This document shows, piece by piece, positions 8,086 through 21,701 of a stretch of DNA of 45,043 bases (position 1 is its first letter; every line of letters begins with the position of its first letter). Made by a program: the position numbers and the translations under genes. The stretch comes from Sinomonas atrocyanea (GTDB taxonomy: Bacteria; Actinomycetota; Actinomycetes; Actinomycetales; Micrococcaceae): contig NZ_JAUSTE010000017.1 in NCBI RefSeq assembly GCF_030812675.1, positions 1 to 45,043 of the forward strand, in the 5' to 3' direction. The notes beneath the pieces are model-generated. The model saw nothing but the letters and a program-made list of their open reading frames with translations, did not search any database and had not been told where the DNA came from.

Positions 8086-8158
8086 GTGAGTAACGGGGCT
8101 CGAACCCGCGACCTTCTGGACCACAACCAGACGCTCTGCCAACTGAGCTATACCCACC
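8086..8158 (-). tRNA. tRNA-His (GUG)
   Basis: A cloverleaf folds on the minus strand. Acceptor arms GTGGGTA/TACTCAC pair, with an extra 5' G opposite C73, the identity feature of tRNA-His. The anticodon stem is TCTGG/CCAGA with loop TTGTGGT, giving anticodon GUG. The T arm is CGGGTTCGAGCCCCG-like. CCA is not encoded. A TAGACT -10 at 8229-8224 would start a precursor near 8217. Confidence 0.95.
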
Positions 8159-8272
8159 GCGTGCGCTGTTCGGGGAGGGCCGAGCTGGCTCAGCCGTCCT
8201 TCCCCGTGAAAGCAACGAGAAATAGTCTACCTGCTCCGCGGCGGTGCTCACGACCAAAACGGCCGCCCACGG

Positions 8273-8926
8273 CTAACTTTTTTCTGCGGTCTCCGGGCTC
8301 GCGGCCGTTCCTGCTGCTGCGGCACCTGAGGTGATCCGCTCCGCCGCCTCGCGGGCCGCTGCAGAGTCGGGACCCGGCGCGGGGACGAACACCGTTTCCC
8401 GGTAGTAGCGCAGCTCGTCGATGGAATCGCGGATGTCCCCGAGGGCCCGGTGATTCCCGGTCTTGGGGGGCGACTGGAAGTACGCCCGAGGGTACCAGCG
8501 GCGGGCCAGCTCCTTGATGGTCGAGACGTCGATGACGCGGTAGTGCAGGTACTCGACCACCTCGGGCATGTCGCGGGCCAGGAAGATCCGGTCGGTCCCG
8601 ACCGAGTTGCCGCCGAGCTGGGCCTTGTTCGGCTCCTTGACCCACGACCGGATGTAGGCCATGACCTCGGCCTGGGCCGCCTCCATGGTCATGCCGTGGG
8701 GCAGCTCGTCGAGCAGCTTCGATTCGGTGTGCATGGCGCGGACGAAGTCGCCCATGCCGGCCAAGGCCGCGTCGGAGGGCCTGATGACGACGTCGACTCC
8801 GTCGCCGAGGACGTTGAGCTCTGAATCGGTGACGAGGACGGCCACCTCGATGAGGGCATCGGCGACCGGGTCGAGGCCGGTCATCTCGCAGTCGATCCAG
8901 ACGATGTGTTCGTTGCTGATGGGCAC
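8273..8926 (-). CDS. orn: Oligoribonuclease
   Basis: A DEDDh 3'-5' exonuclease that degrades RNA fragments of two to five nucleotides, and linearised c-di-GMP where present, in the cytoplasm. The 217-residue protein shows Exo I WIDCEMTGLD (D12, E14), the Exo II region around SWVKEPNKAQLGGNSVGTDR, and Exo III HRALGDIRDSIDELRYY with the catalytic His and Asp. The last 30 residues are an Ala/Glu-rich tail beyond the E. coli length. The start is GTG at 8926; a TACTCT -10 (8938-8933) lies six bases before it and no ribosome-binding site is visible, so the message is probably leaderless. tRNA-His lies downstream on the same strand. Confidence 0.95.
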   Translation of the reverse strand: MPISNEHIVWIDCEMTGLDPVADALIEVAVLVTDSELNVLGDGVDVVIRPSDAALAGMGDFVRAMHTESKLLDELPHGMTMEAAQAEVMAYIRSWVKEPNKAQLGGNSVGTDRIFLARDMPEVVEYLHYRVIDVSTIKELARRWYPRAYFQSPPKTGNHRALGDIRDSIDELRYYRETVFVPAPGPDSAAAREAAERITSGAAAAGTAASPETAEKS

Positions 8927-9032
8927 CCGCCAAGAGTACCGCCAGCCGGGGCCGGCCCCCGGTTCCCGACGGGCCGGGCGGGGGCGCCGATGCTAGAATG
9001 AGCCTCTCCCGCACCGACCGAAGGGGTGGCCC

Positions 9033-10592
9033 ATGTCCTCTCAGCGCCCTGCCCTGCCCGGGAGGATTCTCGAGCGGCTGGGCTCCCTGTGGACGTCGGT
9101 TCCCCCCGCGGGCGTGAACCAGCCCCCGCACTGGGCGCTGGGCCAGGGCTTCGTCGGCTCCCTGCTGATCGTGGTCGGATCCTTCGGGGTCGGCTGGCTC
9201 GCAGACGCCTCCCAGTTCAACCGCACCGCGCTCTTCATCATGCTGCGCACCGAGACATGGGGCGTCACGGCCTGCATCATCGCGCTAGTGATCGGGGCCA
9301 TGCTCCTCACCCGGTCCTGGCTGAGGCTCGGACAGCGGCTGCGCCACTGGGGGCCCGGGACGATCCGGCCCACCGTGGCGGCCGTCCTGCTCTGGGGGCT
9401 TCCGCTCGCGGCCGCCGTCCCCATCTACTCGCGGGACGTCTATGCCTACGTGGGGCAGGGCAGGCTCATGGCCGCCGGGCTGAACCCCTACGACACCGGG
9501 ATCTCGAGCCTGAACAACTGGCTCGAGCTCGGCACGGACCCCTCGTGGGCCTCCACCCGCACCCCCTACGGGCCGTACTTCCTGTGGTTCGAACGCTGGA
9601 TCGTGCAGCTCACGGGGGGACAGCCGGACCTCTCCGTCCTGCTGTTCCGCGTCCTCGCCCTCGGCGGGGTGGCACTGTGCGCGTACTACGGCTACCGGCT
9701 CGCGGAGCTCCACGGGGTGGACGGCGCTCGGGCCGTGTGGCTGACCGTGGCGAACCCGCTCTTCCTCATCTCCTGCATCGCGAGCGCCCACAACGAGGCG
9801 CTCATGATCGGCTTCGCCGTGGCCGGGGTCTACTACGCGGCGCGCGGCAACTGGCTTGCAGGGATCGTCCTGACGACCCTCTCCATCGGCGTCAAGCCGA
9901 TCACCGCCGTTGTCCTGCCGTTCATCGGCCTCCTCTGGGCCGGTCCCCGGGCCTCATGGCCGCGCAAGTTCCTCTGCTGGACGGGCACGGGCCTCATCTG
10001 CCTGGGCCTGTTCGCCGTGAGCTCGCTCGTGTACGGCCTCGGATTCGGGTGGGTGAACGCGATCGTGGACCCCACGCCCGGATTCATCGCCTACACGCCG
10101 TCCGGCTTCACGAGCAACATCGTGGCCGCCGTGCTCGGAGCGATGGGCCTCGACGGCGGCCATGCCGCCGAGGTCTACCGGGGCATCCTCAAATGGGCGG
10201 GCATCGCGGCTGCCGTCTGGCTCATCTTCCGCGGCGACGACCGGCAGGTGGTGCGCCGGCTCGGCCTCGCCTTCATGGCCATCGTGGTCCTCGGCCCGAT
10301 CATCCAGCCGTGGTACGTCCTGTGGTTCTTCCCGTTCCTGGCGGTGACCGGGGTCCGCGACGACTGGCAGGTGAAGCTGTGGTACCTGACCGTCGTGTTC
10401 TTCGTGGTGTTCGGCGCCCAGGACCAGCTGCACGTGTTCGGGTTCGTGAACATCCCGCTTCCGCCCGATGCCCTCGCCGGGCTCGTGGCCCTGGCCTTCG
10501 TCGCCTACCTCGTCCTGCTCGACCCGAAGACGCGGCGCATCGTGTTCGAGCGCCCGCGCGAGCGGGGCAGCAGCCGGACCAGCACGTTCTGA
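9033..10592 (+). CDS. MptB-like GT-C mannosyltransferase (copy 1)
   Basis: A 519-residue polytopic membrane protein with roughly 12-13 hydrophobic segments. It resembles the MptB family (polyprenol-phosphomannose-dependent alpha-1,6-mannosyltransferase), which extends lipomannan cores on the outer face of the membrane in mycobacteria and corynebacteria. The family block [20 protein letters not shown] lies at 130-149, with D135 the likely catalytic aspartate in the first outer loop. NPYDTGISSLNNW and TPYGPYFLWFE follow, and HNEALMIGF sits mid-protein. The start has a GAAGGGG site; TAGAAT at 8994-8999 is the -10. It is paralogous to the gene at 12193 (shared [15 protein letters not shown] and IKPIT-like blocks). 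The true acceptor glycan is unknown. Confidence 0.88.
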   Translation: MSSQRPALPGRILERLGSLWTSVPPAGVNQPPHWALGQGFVGSLLIVVGSFGVGWLADASQFNRTALFIMLRTETWGVTACIIALVIGAMLLTRSWLRLGQRLRHWGPGTIRPTVAAVLLWGLPLAAAVPIYSRDVYAYVGQGRLMAAGLNPYDTGISSLNNWLELGTDPSWASTRTPYGPYFLWFERWIVQLTGGQPDLSVLLFRVLALGGVALCAYYGYRLAELHGVDGARAVWLTVANPLFLISCIASAHNEALMIGFAVAGVYYAARGNWLAGIVLTTLSIGVKPITAVVLPFIGLLWAGPRASWPRKFLCWTGTGLICLGLFAVSSLVYGLGFGWVNAIVDPTPGFIAYTPSGFTSNIVAAVLGAMGLDGGHAAEVYRGILKWAGIAAAVWLIFRGDDRQVVRRLGLAFMAIVVLGPIIQPWYVLWFFPFLAVTGVRDDWQVKLWYLTVVFFVVFGAQDQLHVFGFVNIPLPPDALAGLVALAFVAYLVLLDPKTRRIVFERPRERGSSRTSTF

Positions 10593-10613
10593 CCTGATTG
10601 ATCGACTGTCGGG

Positions 10614-10640
10614 GGCGCGCCGCCGGTGGGCCGGCGCGCC
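10614..10640. terminator. Bidirectional hairpin between converging glycosyltransferase genes
   Basis: Two copies of the palindrome GGCGCGCC (10614-10621 and 10633-10640) with inner GCCGG/CCGG pairing form a strong GC stem between the converging genes. Confidence 0.55.
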
Positions 10641-10647
10641 GGCCGGA

Positions 10648-11976
10648 CTACGCGGCGTCGGCCTCGTGGCCCGCCTCGCGCCGGGGCTCCGCAGGCGCGC
10701 CGCGCCGTCCGAGACGCACGAGGCGGATCGCGGACCACACGAACAGGATCACGAGCAGCACGTTCCGCACGGTGAGCACCACGGCCATGAGCGGGTTGTT
10801 GTGGCTGAGCGCGTCGTAGAACAGCGGGTAGATGAAGTACGTGGCGACCGCGATGCCGAGCAGGAGCCGCGCCGGGACCCGCCAGGCGGCGCGGTCCTGG
10901 GCGATGCCGAGCGCCACGACGGGGCCGAGCCAGACCATGAACTGCGGCGAGCCGACCTTGTTGAACACGATGAAGGCGCTCACCATGGCGAGCGCCCCGG
11001 CGAGCAGGAGCTCCGAGCGGTCCTCGTGCCCGCGCTTCTTCCCCTCGTGGAGGGCCCAGAAGATGGTTCCCGCGATGGCGGCGGCCACCAGGACGAACAG
11101 CGGCTGCATGAGGGCGGACGCCACCGTCGACCCGGGGCCGTCCACCTGCATCGAGTTGATCTCGGTGTTCATGTACATGTGGGCGCCACCGAGTCGGAGG
11201 ACCGACATCCACAGCCACGGCGTCGTGAACGTCGCCTCGAGCTGCATGCCGCGTGAGCCCTGGGTGGTGAGGAAGTCGAGCAGGTGGCCGAGCACGCCGA
11301 GGGCCGCGGCGGCAGCGACCACGCCGGCGGTGACGAGCGCGGCGCCCACGAGCACCTTCCAGCGGTCCCTGACCACGGCGAAGAGCGGCAGCAGGGCGGC
11401 GGCGGGCCAGATCTTCATCCAGGTGGCGAAGGCGAGGATGGCCGAGGCGGCGAACGGGCTGGCGACGCCGAGGCTCAGGCCCATGAGCACGATCGGTGCG
11501 GTCACGCCGTCGACCCTGGCGAAGCCCAGCAGGCCCATGAGGGCGATGAACACGAGCCACCACCACCCGGCGCGCACGCCCTCGGCCTTCTTGCCCCAGC
11601 CGCTGAGGATTCCGAGGGCGGCGCCATTGAGCAGCGACGTGAGCACGACCCACAGGATGAGGAAGGGGCCCGGACCGGCCAGCCCCGAGATCCAGATCGG
11701 CAGGAGCCCGACCATCGGGTAGACCCACGGTGAGGGCTGCACGTTCTGCGGGAAGCCGTCCGCGGCCCAGGCGCGGTAGATGTTCGTGTCGCTGAACGCC
11801 TGCCCCTGGAAGACGAAGATGGAGAGGTAGGCCAGGTAGCCGAGGTGGACGGCGAGGTAGCCGGTCAGGAGGCCGGCGGGGGAGAGGAGCCACGCGGTGA
11901 CGCGGTGGGGCTGGGCGGCGCGGCTCTCGTCCGCGGGCTGGCTCTTGTCCGCGGGGCGGGCAGGCTGGATGGAAAT
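10648..11976 (-). CDS. GT87/DUF2029-type membrane glycosyltransferase, probable ATT start
   Basis: A polytopic membrane protein of 442 residues with about ten hydrophobic segments. It resembles the GT87 (PimE/DUF2029) polyprenol-phosphate-mannose-dependent transferases of the GT-C fold. The outer-loop motif FSDTNIYRAWAADGFPQNVQPS carries the likely catalytic Asp, then the YPMVGLLPIW block follows; GSPQFMVWLGPVVALG lies near the C-terminus. The start is unusual. A TTG at 12033 is in frame but lies inside the apparent -10 box TAGACT (12038-12033), upstream of any transcript it would make. A GAGGAG site at 11989-11984 lies seven bases before an in-frame ATT at 11976, with no ATG or GTG suitable. 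If TTG is used, the protein has 19 extra residues. It converges on MptB copy 1 and diverges from copy 2. Confidence 0.82.
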   Translation of the reverse strand: MSIQPARPADKSQPADESRAAQPHRVTAWLLSPAGLLTGYLAVHLGYLAYLSIFVFQGQAFSDTNIYRAWAADGFPQNVQPSPWVYPMVGLLPIWISGLAGPGPFLILWVVLTSLLNGAALGILSGWGKKAEGVRAGWWWLVFIALMGLLGFARVDGVTAPIVLMGLSLGVASPFAASAILAFATWMKIWPAAALLPLFAVVRDRWKVLVGAALVTAGVVAAAAALGVLGHLLDFLTTQGSRGMQLEATFTTPWLWMSVLRLGGAHMYMNTEINSMQVDGPGSTVASALMQPLFVLVAAAIAGTIFWALHEGKKRGHEDRSELLLAGALAMVSAFIVFNKVGSPQFMVWLGPVVALGIAQDRAAWRVPARLLLGIAVATYFIYPLFYDALSHNNPLMAVVLTVRNVLLVILFVWSAIRLVRLGRRGAPAEPRREAGHEADAA

Positions 11977-12032
11977 GGCTGTTCTCCTCGCTACGGACCG
12001 GCGGGCCGCACGGGGGCTCGCGACCGCCCGCA

Positions 12033-12038
12033 AGTCTA
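12033..12038 (-). promoter_or_regulatory. -10 box of the GT87-type gene
   Basis: TAGACT read on the minus strand would start transcription near 12026, leaving a 50-base leader that ends in GAGGAG before the ATT codon at 11976. No -35 is evident in the GC-rich upstream DNA. Confidence 0.45.
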
Positions 12039-12079
12039 CCAGCGGGCCCCTGCGCCGCCGGGGCCGCGGCGGCCGGCTG

Positions 12080-12085
12080 GTAGCA
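12080..12085 (+). promoter_or_regulatory. -10 box of MptB-like copy 2
   Basis: TAGCAT fits TANNNT and would start a message near 12092, giving a leader of about 100 bases that contains the direct repeats at 12147-12181. Confidence 0.4.
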
Positions 12086-12146
12086 TCGGGAGGACGTCAT
12101 GCCGACGGGGACGGCGCCCAGCGGGCGGCCTCAGTCCGGCGTTTGA

Positions 12147-12181
12147 GAGACAGCGCTTCCCAGCCAGCGCTTCCGAGACAG
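12147..12181 (+). repeat. Nested direct repeats in the leader of MptB-like copy 2
   Basis: GAGACAG occurs at 12147-12153 and 12175-12181, and CAGCGCTTCC at 12151-12160 and 12165-12174. They lie just before the GTAGGGA ribosome-binding site at 12181. They could be regulator sites or a short tandem duplication. Confidence 0.5.
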
Positions 12182-12192
12182 TAGGGACCTTG

Positions 12193-16676
<4,484 letters not shown>

Positions 16677-16689
16677 GCCGGAGACCGGC

Positions 16690-16721
16690 GGGCACCCCCG
16701 GTGCGCGGACCGGGGGTGCCC
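16690..16721. terminator. Perfect 13-bp hairpin after lacZ
   Basis: GGGCACCCCCGGT (16690-16702) pairs perfectly with 16709-16721. It lies between lacZ and the opposed tRNA-Arg, serving either or both. Confidence 0.7.
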
Positions 16722-16768
16722 TGGATGTCGGCCGGGGCTCGGCGGAAAGGGCCCGGGACACCGCGGAG

Positions 16769-16841
16769 CGCCCCAGGAGGGAATCGAACCCCCGACCAAG
16801 AGATTAGAAGGCTCCTGCTCTATCCTCTGAGCTACTGGGGC
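16769..16841 (-). tRNA. tRNA-Arg (UCU)
   Basis: The minus strand folds with acceptor GCCCCAG/CTGGGGC, D arm GCTC/GAGC, T arm GGGGG/CCCTC with loop TTCGATT, and anticodon loop CTTCTAA (anticodon UCU). Position 31-39 is a C/T mismatch. CCA is not encoded. A TAGACT -10 (16858-16853) with GCGACA 18 bases upstream forms its promoter. Confidence 0.94.
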
Positions 16842-17023
16842 GGGCCCGTGAAAGTCTATCCCGCGCAACCCGGCACTGTCGCACGCCGTCCTCTTCTCCT
16901 CCACAGCCCCCGCCTCGGGGTGCCGTCCACATACGCGCCGGACGCGCTTCTGCCGCACCCGCCTCGCCGAGAGGCTGGTTCCGGGCCCTCCACACCGCAG
17001 GGCCCGGACTTGGAGGTCTTCTG

Positions 17024-17638
17024 ATGAACGACACGATCACCCTGCGCGGCTGGGTCGGCACCGAGCCGACGGTGGGACTCACCCGGCACAACACGCCGTA
17101 CTGCCGGTTCCGGATGTCCGTGAACGACCGGCGGTTCGACCGCGAGCGCCAGTCGTGGGTCGACAACCACACGAGCTGGTACAACATCCAGTGCTACGGA
17201 CCCATGGCGGAGAACGTGGCCGACAGCGTCCGCAAGGGCCACCGGCTGATCGTCATGGGCCGCCTGCAGATCAGGAACTTCGAGCGCGCCGACGGGACAC
17301 CGGGAACCGAGGCGGACATCATCGCCGCGTCCGTCGGCCACGACCTCGCCCTCGGCATGGGTCGGTGGAACCGGCGCCGCGACGAGCCCACCCCGCTCGC
17401 GCGGGCCGCCGAGGCCGTGGACGGGGTCGGCGTCGTCGACCCCGTCACCGGGGAGGTCGCCGCCGCGGGGCCGGCCGAGGAGCCCTTCCTCGAGGTGCCG
17501 CCCGACCTGGGCGACGAGGACGCCTATCCCTCCGGGCACGAGTCCGCGGAGGACTTCGGGGGAGCGGATCCGGAGGGACGCGACGGGGCCGAGGGCAGCG
17601 CGGACGCCGACCCCGGGGAGCGGCTCATGTCCGCGTGA
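17024..17638 (+). CDS. ssb: Single-stranded DNA-binding protein, secondary paralogue
   Basis: A 204-residue OB-fold protein binding single-stranded DNA. The OB domain covers about 1-112 (TITLRGWVGTEP, CRFRMSVNDR, WYNIQCYGPMAENVADSVRKGHRLIVMGRL). The rest is an acidic, low-complexity tail rich in Asp, Glu, Pro and Gly. The tail ends in GERLMSA, not the DDDIPF-like tip through which SSBs recruit partner proteins. It therefore resembles the SsbB-like second SSB of actinobacteria, linked in Streptomyces to chromosome segregation during sporulation; a similar role here is inference. The ATG has a GGAGG site seven bases upstream. It stands alone between tRNA-Arg and ettA and ends at a hairpin. Confidence 0.9.
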   Translation: MNDTITLRGWVGTEPTVGLTRHNTPYCRFRMSVNDRRFDRERQSWVDNHTSWYNIQCYGPMAENVADSVRKGHRLIVMGRLQIRNFERADGTPGTEADIIAASVGHDLALGMGRWNRRRDEPTPLARAAEAVDGVGVVDPVTGEVAAAGPAEEPFLEVPPDLGDEDAYPSGHESAEDFGGADPEGRDGAEGSADADPGERLMSA

Positions 17639-17655
17639 GCGGGCGGACGCGGGCA

Positions 17656-17689
17656 GGGGAGCCCCGACGGCTGGCCGGACGGGCTCCCC
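17656..17689 (+). terminator. Hairpin after ssb
   Basis: GGGGAGCCC (17656-17664) pairs with GGGCTCCCC (17681-17689) 18 bases past the ssb stop. Confidence 0.6.
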
Positions 17690-17742
17690 GTCGGCGGAGC
17701 CCGGATGTGTGATCATCCGCGCGAAGCACTAGATTTAAGGCC

Positions 17743-19425
<1,683 letters not shown>

Positions 19426-19438
19426 CGGGGGGCGTCTT

Positions 19439-19485
19439 GCGCAGACGGAGGGGCCGGCCGCTGCGGCCGGCCCCTCCGTCTGCGC
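19439..19485. terminator. Perfect 22-bp bidirectional terminator
   Basis: Arms 19439-19460 and 19464-19485 pair perfectly with a three-base loop, between the converging ettA and tesB. It is the longest perfect stem found in the window. Confidence 0.8.
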
Positions 19486-19501
19486 CGGGGCTTCGTGAGC
19501 C

Positions 19502-20404
19502 CTAGGCCGGGCCCTCGAGATAGGGCAGGCGGACCATGCCCTCCTGCGCAACGCTGGCCACATGGACCCCGCTGCGGTTGAACACCTTGCCGGCGCCCAG
19601 CCCGCGGGCGCCCTGGGCGCTGGGCGACTCCTGGACGTAGAGCAGCCACTCGTCCACCCGGACCGGCCGGTGCCACCACATGGCGTGGTCGAGGCTCGCG
19701 ACGCTCATCCCGGGCGTGATCCACGAGAGGCCGTGGCGCCGCAGGACCGGCTCCAGCAGCGTGTAGTCGCTCGCGAACGCGAGGGCCGCGCGGTGGAGCA
19801 TGTCGTCGTCGGGCATCGGCTCGATGGTCTTCATCCAGACCGCGTTCCTGGCGACATGCGGGCCCGAGGTCGAGATGTAGATCGCGGGGTCCACGTGGCG
19901 GACGTCGAACGGGCGGTCGAAGGCCCAGTACTGCGCCACCGGATGGTCGATCTCCCCCAGGAGGTCTGCGGTGCTCGGCAGCGACTCGGGGTCGGGGATC
20001 CCCTCGGGCATGGCCGACTGGTGCTCGACGCCCTCCGACTCCTCCTGGAACGAGGCGATCATCGACAGGATCGGGTTTCCGTCCTGGTAGGCGTGCACCT
20101 GCCGCGCCGAGAAGGAGCGGCCGTCCCGCAGGCGCTCGACCCCGAACGTGATGGACTTGTCCGCGTCGCCCGGGCGCAGGAAGTAGGCGTGCATCGAGTG
20201 GACGGGGCGGACCCCGGTGACCGTGCGCGACGCGGCCACCAGGCTCTGCGCGAGGACCTGTCCGCCGAAGACCCGGTGCCGCGGCTGCCGCTCGCTCGGG
20301 CCGACGAAGACGTCTTCGTCGGTGCGGGCCCCTCCCAGATCGTCGAGGTCCAGAAGGGTCAGCAGGGTTCCGGTGGGCCCGGAACGGCGCGCAGGTGACG
20401 TCAT
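19502..20404 (-). CDS. tesB: Acyl-CoA thioesterase II
   Basis: Hydrolyses acyl-CoA to free fatty acid and CoA. The 300 residues form a double hotdog: the N-terminal half has RVFGGQVLAQSLVAASRTV and VHSMHAYFLRPGD, and the C-terminal half has ASDYTLLEPVLRRHG, SLDHAMWWHRPVRVDEWLLY and the Asp/Thr/Gln-type catalytic region. RVFGGQVLAQ and HSMHAYFL are diagnostic. The ATG at 20404 has no ribosome-binding site, but TAATGT (20416-20411) lies six bases upstream, so a leaderless message is likely. It diverges from a second, single-hotdog thioesterase gene 80 bases away and converges on ettA. Confidence 0.94.
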   Translation of the reverse strand: MTSPARRSGPTGTLLTLLDLDDLGGARTDEDVFVGPSERQPRHRVFGGQVLAQSLVAASRTVTGVRPVHSMHAYFLRPGDADKSITFGVERLRDGRSFSARQVHAYQDGNPILSMIASFQEESEGVEHQSAMPEGIPDPESLPSTADLLGEIDHPVAQYWAFDRPFDVRHVDPAIYISTSGPHVARNAVWMKTIEPMPDDDMLHRAALAFASDYTLLEPVLRRHGLSWITPGMSVASLDHAMWWHRPVRVDEWLLYVQESPSAQGARGLGAGKVFNRSGVHVASVAQEGMVRLPYLEGPA

Positions 20405-20484
20405 GGCACGACATTAGACGCACCGGCCAGCCCGCTGCCAGCCGGCGGGGGGAGGGCCTCCTGGGCTGGTGCGAAGATGGGTCC

Positions 20485-20982
20485 ATGCCCTCCGCCTACC
20501 GTTTCCCCCTCCAGCTGCGCTTCGGCGACGTCGACTCCTACGGCCACGTGAACAACGTGCGGTTCCTCCAGTTCCTCGAGGACGCCCGTGTCCACTGGCT
20601 CCGTGAGCCGCTCAGGAGCGCGGACCGCGAGGACGGCCCCCAGACGCTCGCGGACCTGGTGACGGAGGAGAACTTCACCCTCGTGGGGCGGCACGAGATC
20701 GAGTACCTCGCTCCGCTCCTGTACCGCCGCGAGCCGGTGGCCGTGGACCTCTGGGTGACGCGGGTCGGCGGATCGAGCTTCGACCTCGGCTATGCGGTGG
20801 TCGATCCCGCGGACGGGGCCGTGTGCGCCAACTGCTCGACCTCGATGGTGCTCGTGAGCCGGTCGACGGGGCGGCCAGTGCGGCTGCCCGAGGCGATGCG
20901 CTCGGAATTCGCCCACTTCGCCGGCCCTGACGTGCCCTTCCGGCGCCGCCCGCCGCTTCCGGCCGAGGCGGGGCAGCCGTGA
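20485..20982 (+). CDS. 4HBT-family acyl-CoA thioesterase (YbgC/FadM-like)
   Basis: A 165-residue single-hotdog protein. The N-terminus LRFGDVDSYGHVNNVRFLQFLEDAR carries the 4-hydroxybenzoyl-CoA thioesterase signature with the catalytic Asp followed by the GHVNN loop, and an HEIEYLAPLLYRREPVAVDLWV strand follows. It probably hydrolyses an acyl- or aryl-CoA, but the substrate cannot be read from the sequence. The ATG at 20485 lies six bases after GAAGAT, a weak -10, and lacks a clear ribosome-binding site. The last four bases overlap the start of the next gene (GTGA), so the two are coupled. It diverges from tesB. Confidence 0.9.
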   Translation: MPSAYRFPLQLRFGDVDSYGHVNNVRFLQFLEDARVHWLREPLRSADREDGPQTLADLVTEENFTLVGRHEIEYLAPLLYRREPVAVDLWVTRVGGSSFDLGYAVVDPADGAVCANCSTSMVLVSRSTGRPVRLPEAMRSEFAHFAGPDVPFRRRPPLPAEAGQP

Positions 20983-21653
20983 GGGCGCCGGGCCCGGACA
21001 CGGTGCTGGACCTCGGGGATCCGCACGCGGTCGAGGACCTGCGGGTCTTCCTCTCCCGTGCGCGCGCCATCGAGGACGGCGCCGTACGGCTCCAGGCCGT
21101 GGGCGGCGTGCTGGCCGCTTACGTGCTCGTCATGGGCCCGCGGGCCCTCGGAGAGCCCGTCCCGACCATCCTGGGACTCCGGACTGCCGGCCTCGCCACC
21201 CCGGCCCAGGCCGACGTGACCGTGGCGATGGCCTCCGTGTTCGACCGGCTCGCACGCCTCGGCGCCTCGGGGACCGAACTAGAGCTTCCGCCCGCGCAGG
21301 CGCGCGCGCCCTGGGCTGCGGTGACGCCGCCGCGCGGTCCCTGGACCCTTGAGGGCGGGGTCGACGCCGAGGCAGTGCGGGGCGCAGCAGCGGCGGGCAT
21401 CGCCGAGGTCGCCGCTGCGGTCCCGGACCAGCCGGGCGCGGCGGTGGTGCAGGGCGTGCGCGCAGCCGTGTGGGGACGGGACCTCGCGCCGTGCCCGGCC
21501 CTCCCGGCCGGGGCAGCCTTCGCGGCCCACATGCTCGGCTTCATCACGCCGGGGGAGGACCTGCAGCGGTTCTCCTGCGGTCCGTGGTCCCGGCTGTCCT
21601 CGAGCCGGGGACACGTGCTGTGCCGGCGCGCCCCCGTCCTGCAGGGCAGCTAG
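20979..21653 (+). CDS. Conserved hypothetical protein, coupled to a thioesterase
   Basis: A 224-residue Ala/Pro-rich soluble protein with no signal peptide or clear membrane segment and no motif I recognise. Visible blocks are RVFLSRARAIEDGAVRLQA near the N-terminus, GEPVPTILGLRTAGL, APWAAVTPPRGPW in the middle (a possible Pro-rich binding loop) and FAAHMLGFITPGEDLQRFSCGPWSRLSSSRGHVLCRR at the end. The GTG at 20979 overlaps the stop of the thioesterase (GTGA), which sets the start and implies co-translation. I recall similar proteins only vaguely from Micrococcaceae genomes. Function is unknown. Confidence 0.75.
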   Translation: MRAPGPDTVLDLGDPHAVEDLRVFLSRARAIEDGAVRLQAVGGVLAAYVLVMGPRALGEPVPTILGLRTAGLATPAQADVTVAMASVFDRLARLGASGTELELPPAQARAPWAAVTPPRGPWTLEGGVDAEAVRGAAAAGIAEVAAAVPDQPGAAVVQGVRAAVWGRDLAPCPALPAGAAFAAHMLGFITPGEDLQRFSCGPWSRLSSSRGHVLCRRAPVLQGS

Positions 21654-21701
21654 CCTCCGGGGACGGGGATCCCGCGCCGGGTCCGTCGGCGTGGGCGCCG
21701 C

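Noticed and set aside
12147-12181. CRISPR-like repeats
   Set aside because: Only two short copies with no spacer-sized gaps and no cas genes in the window.
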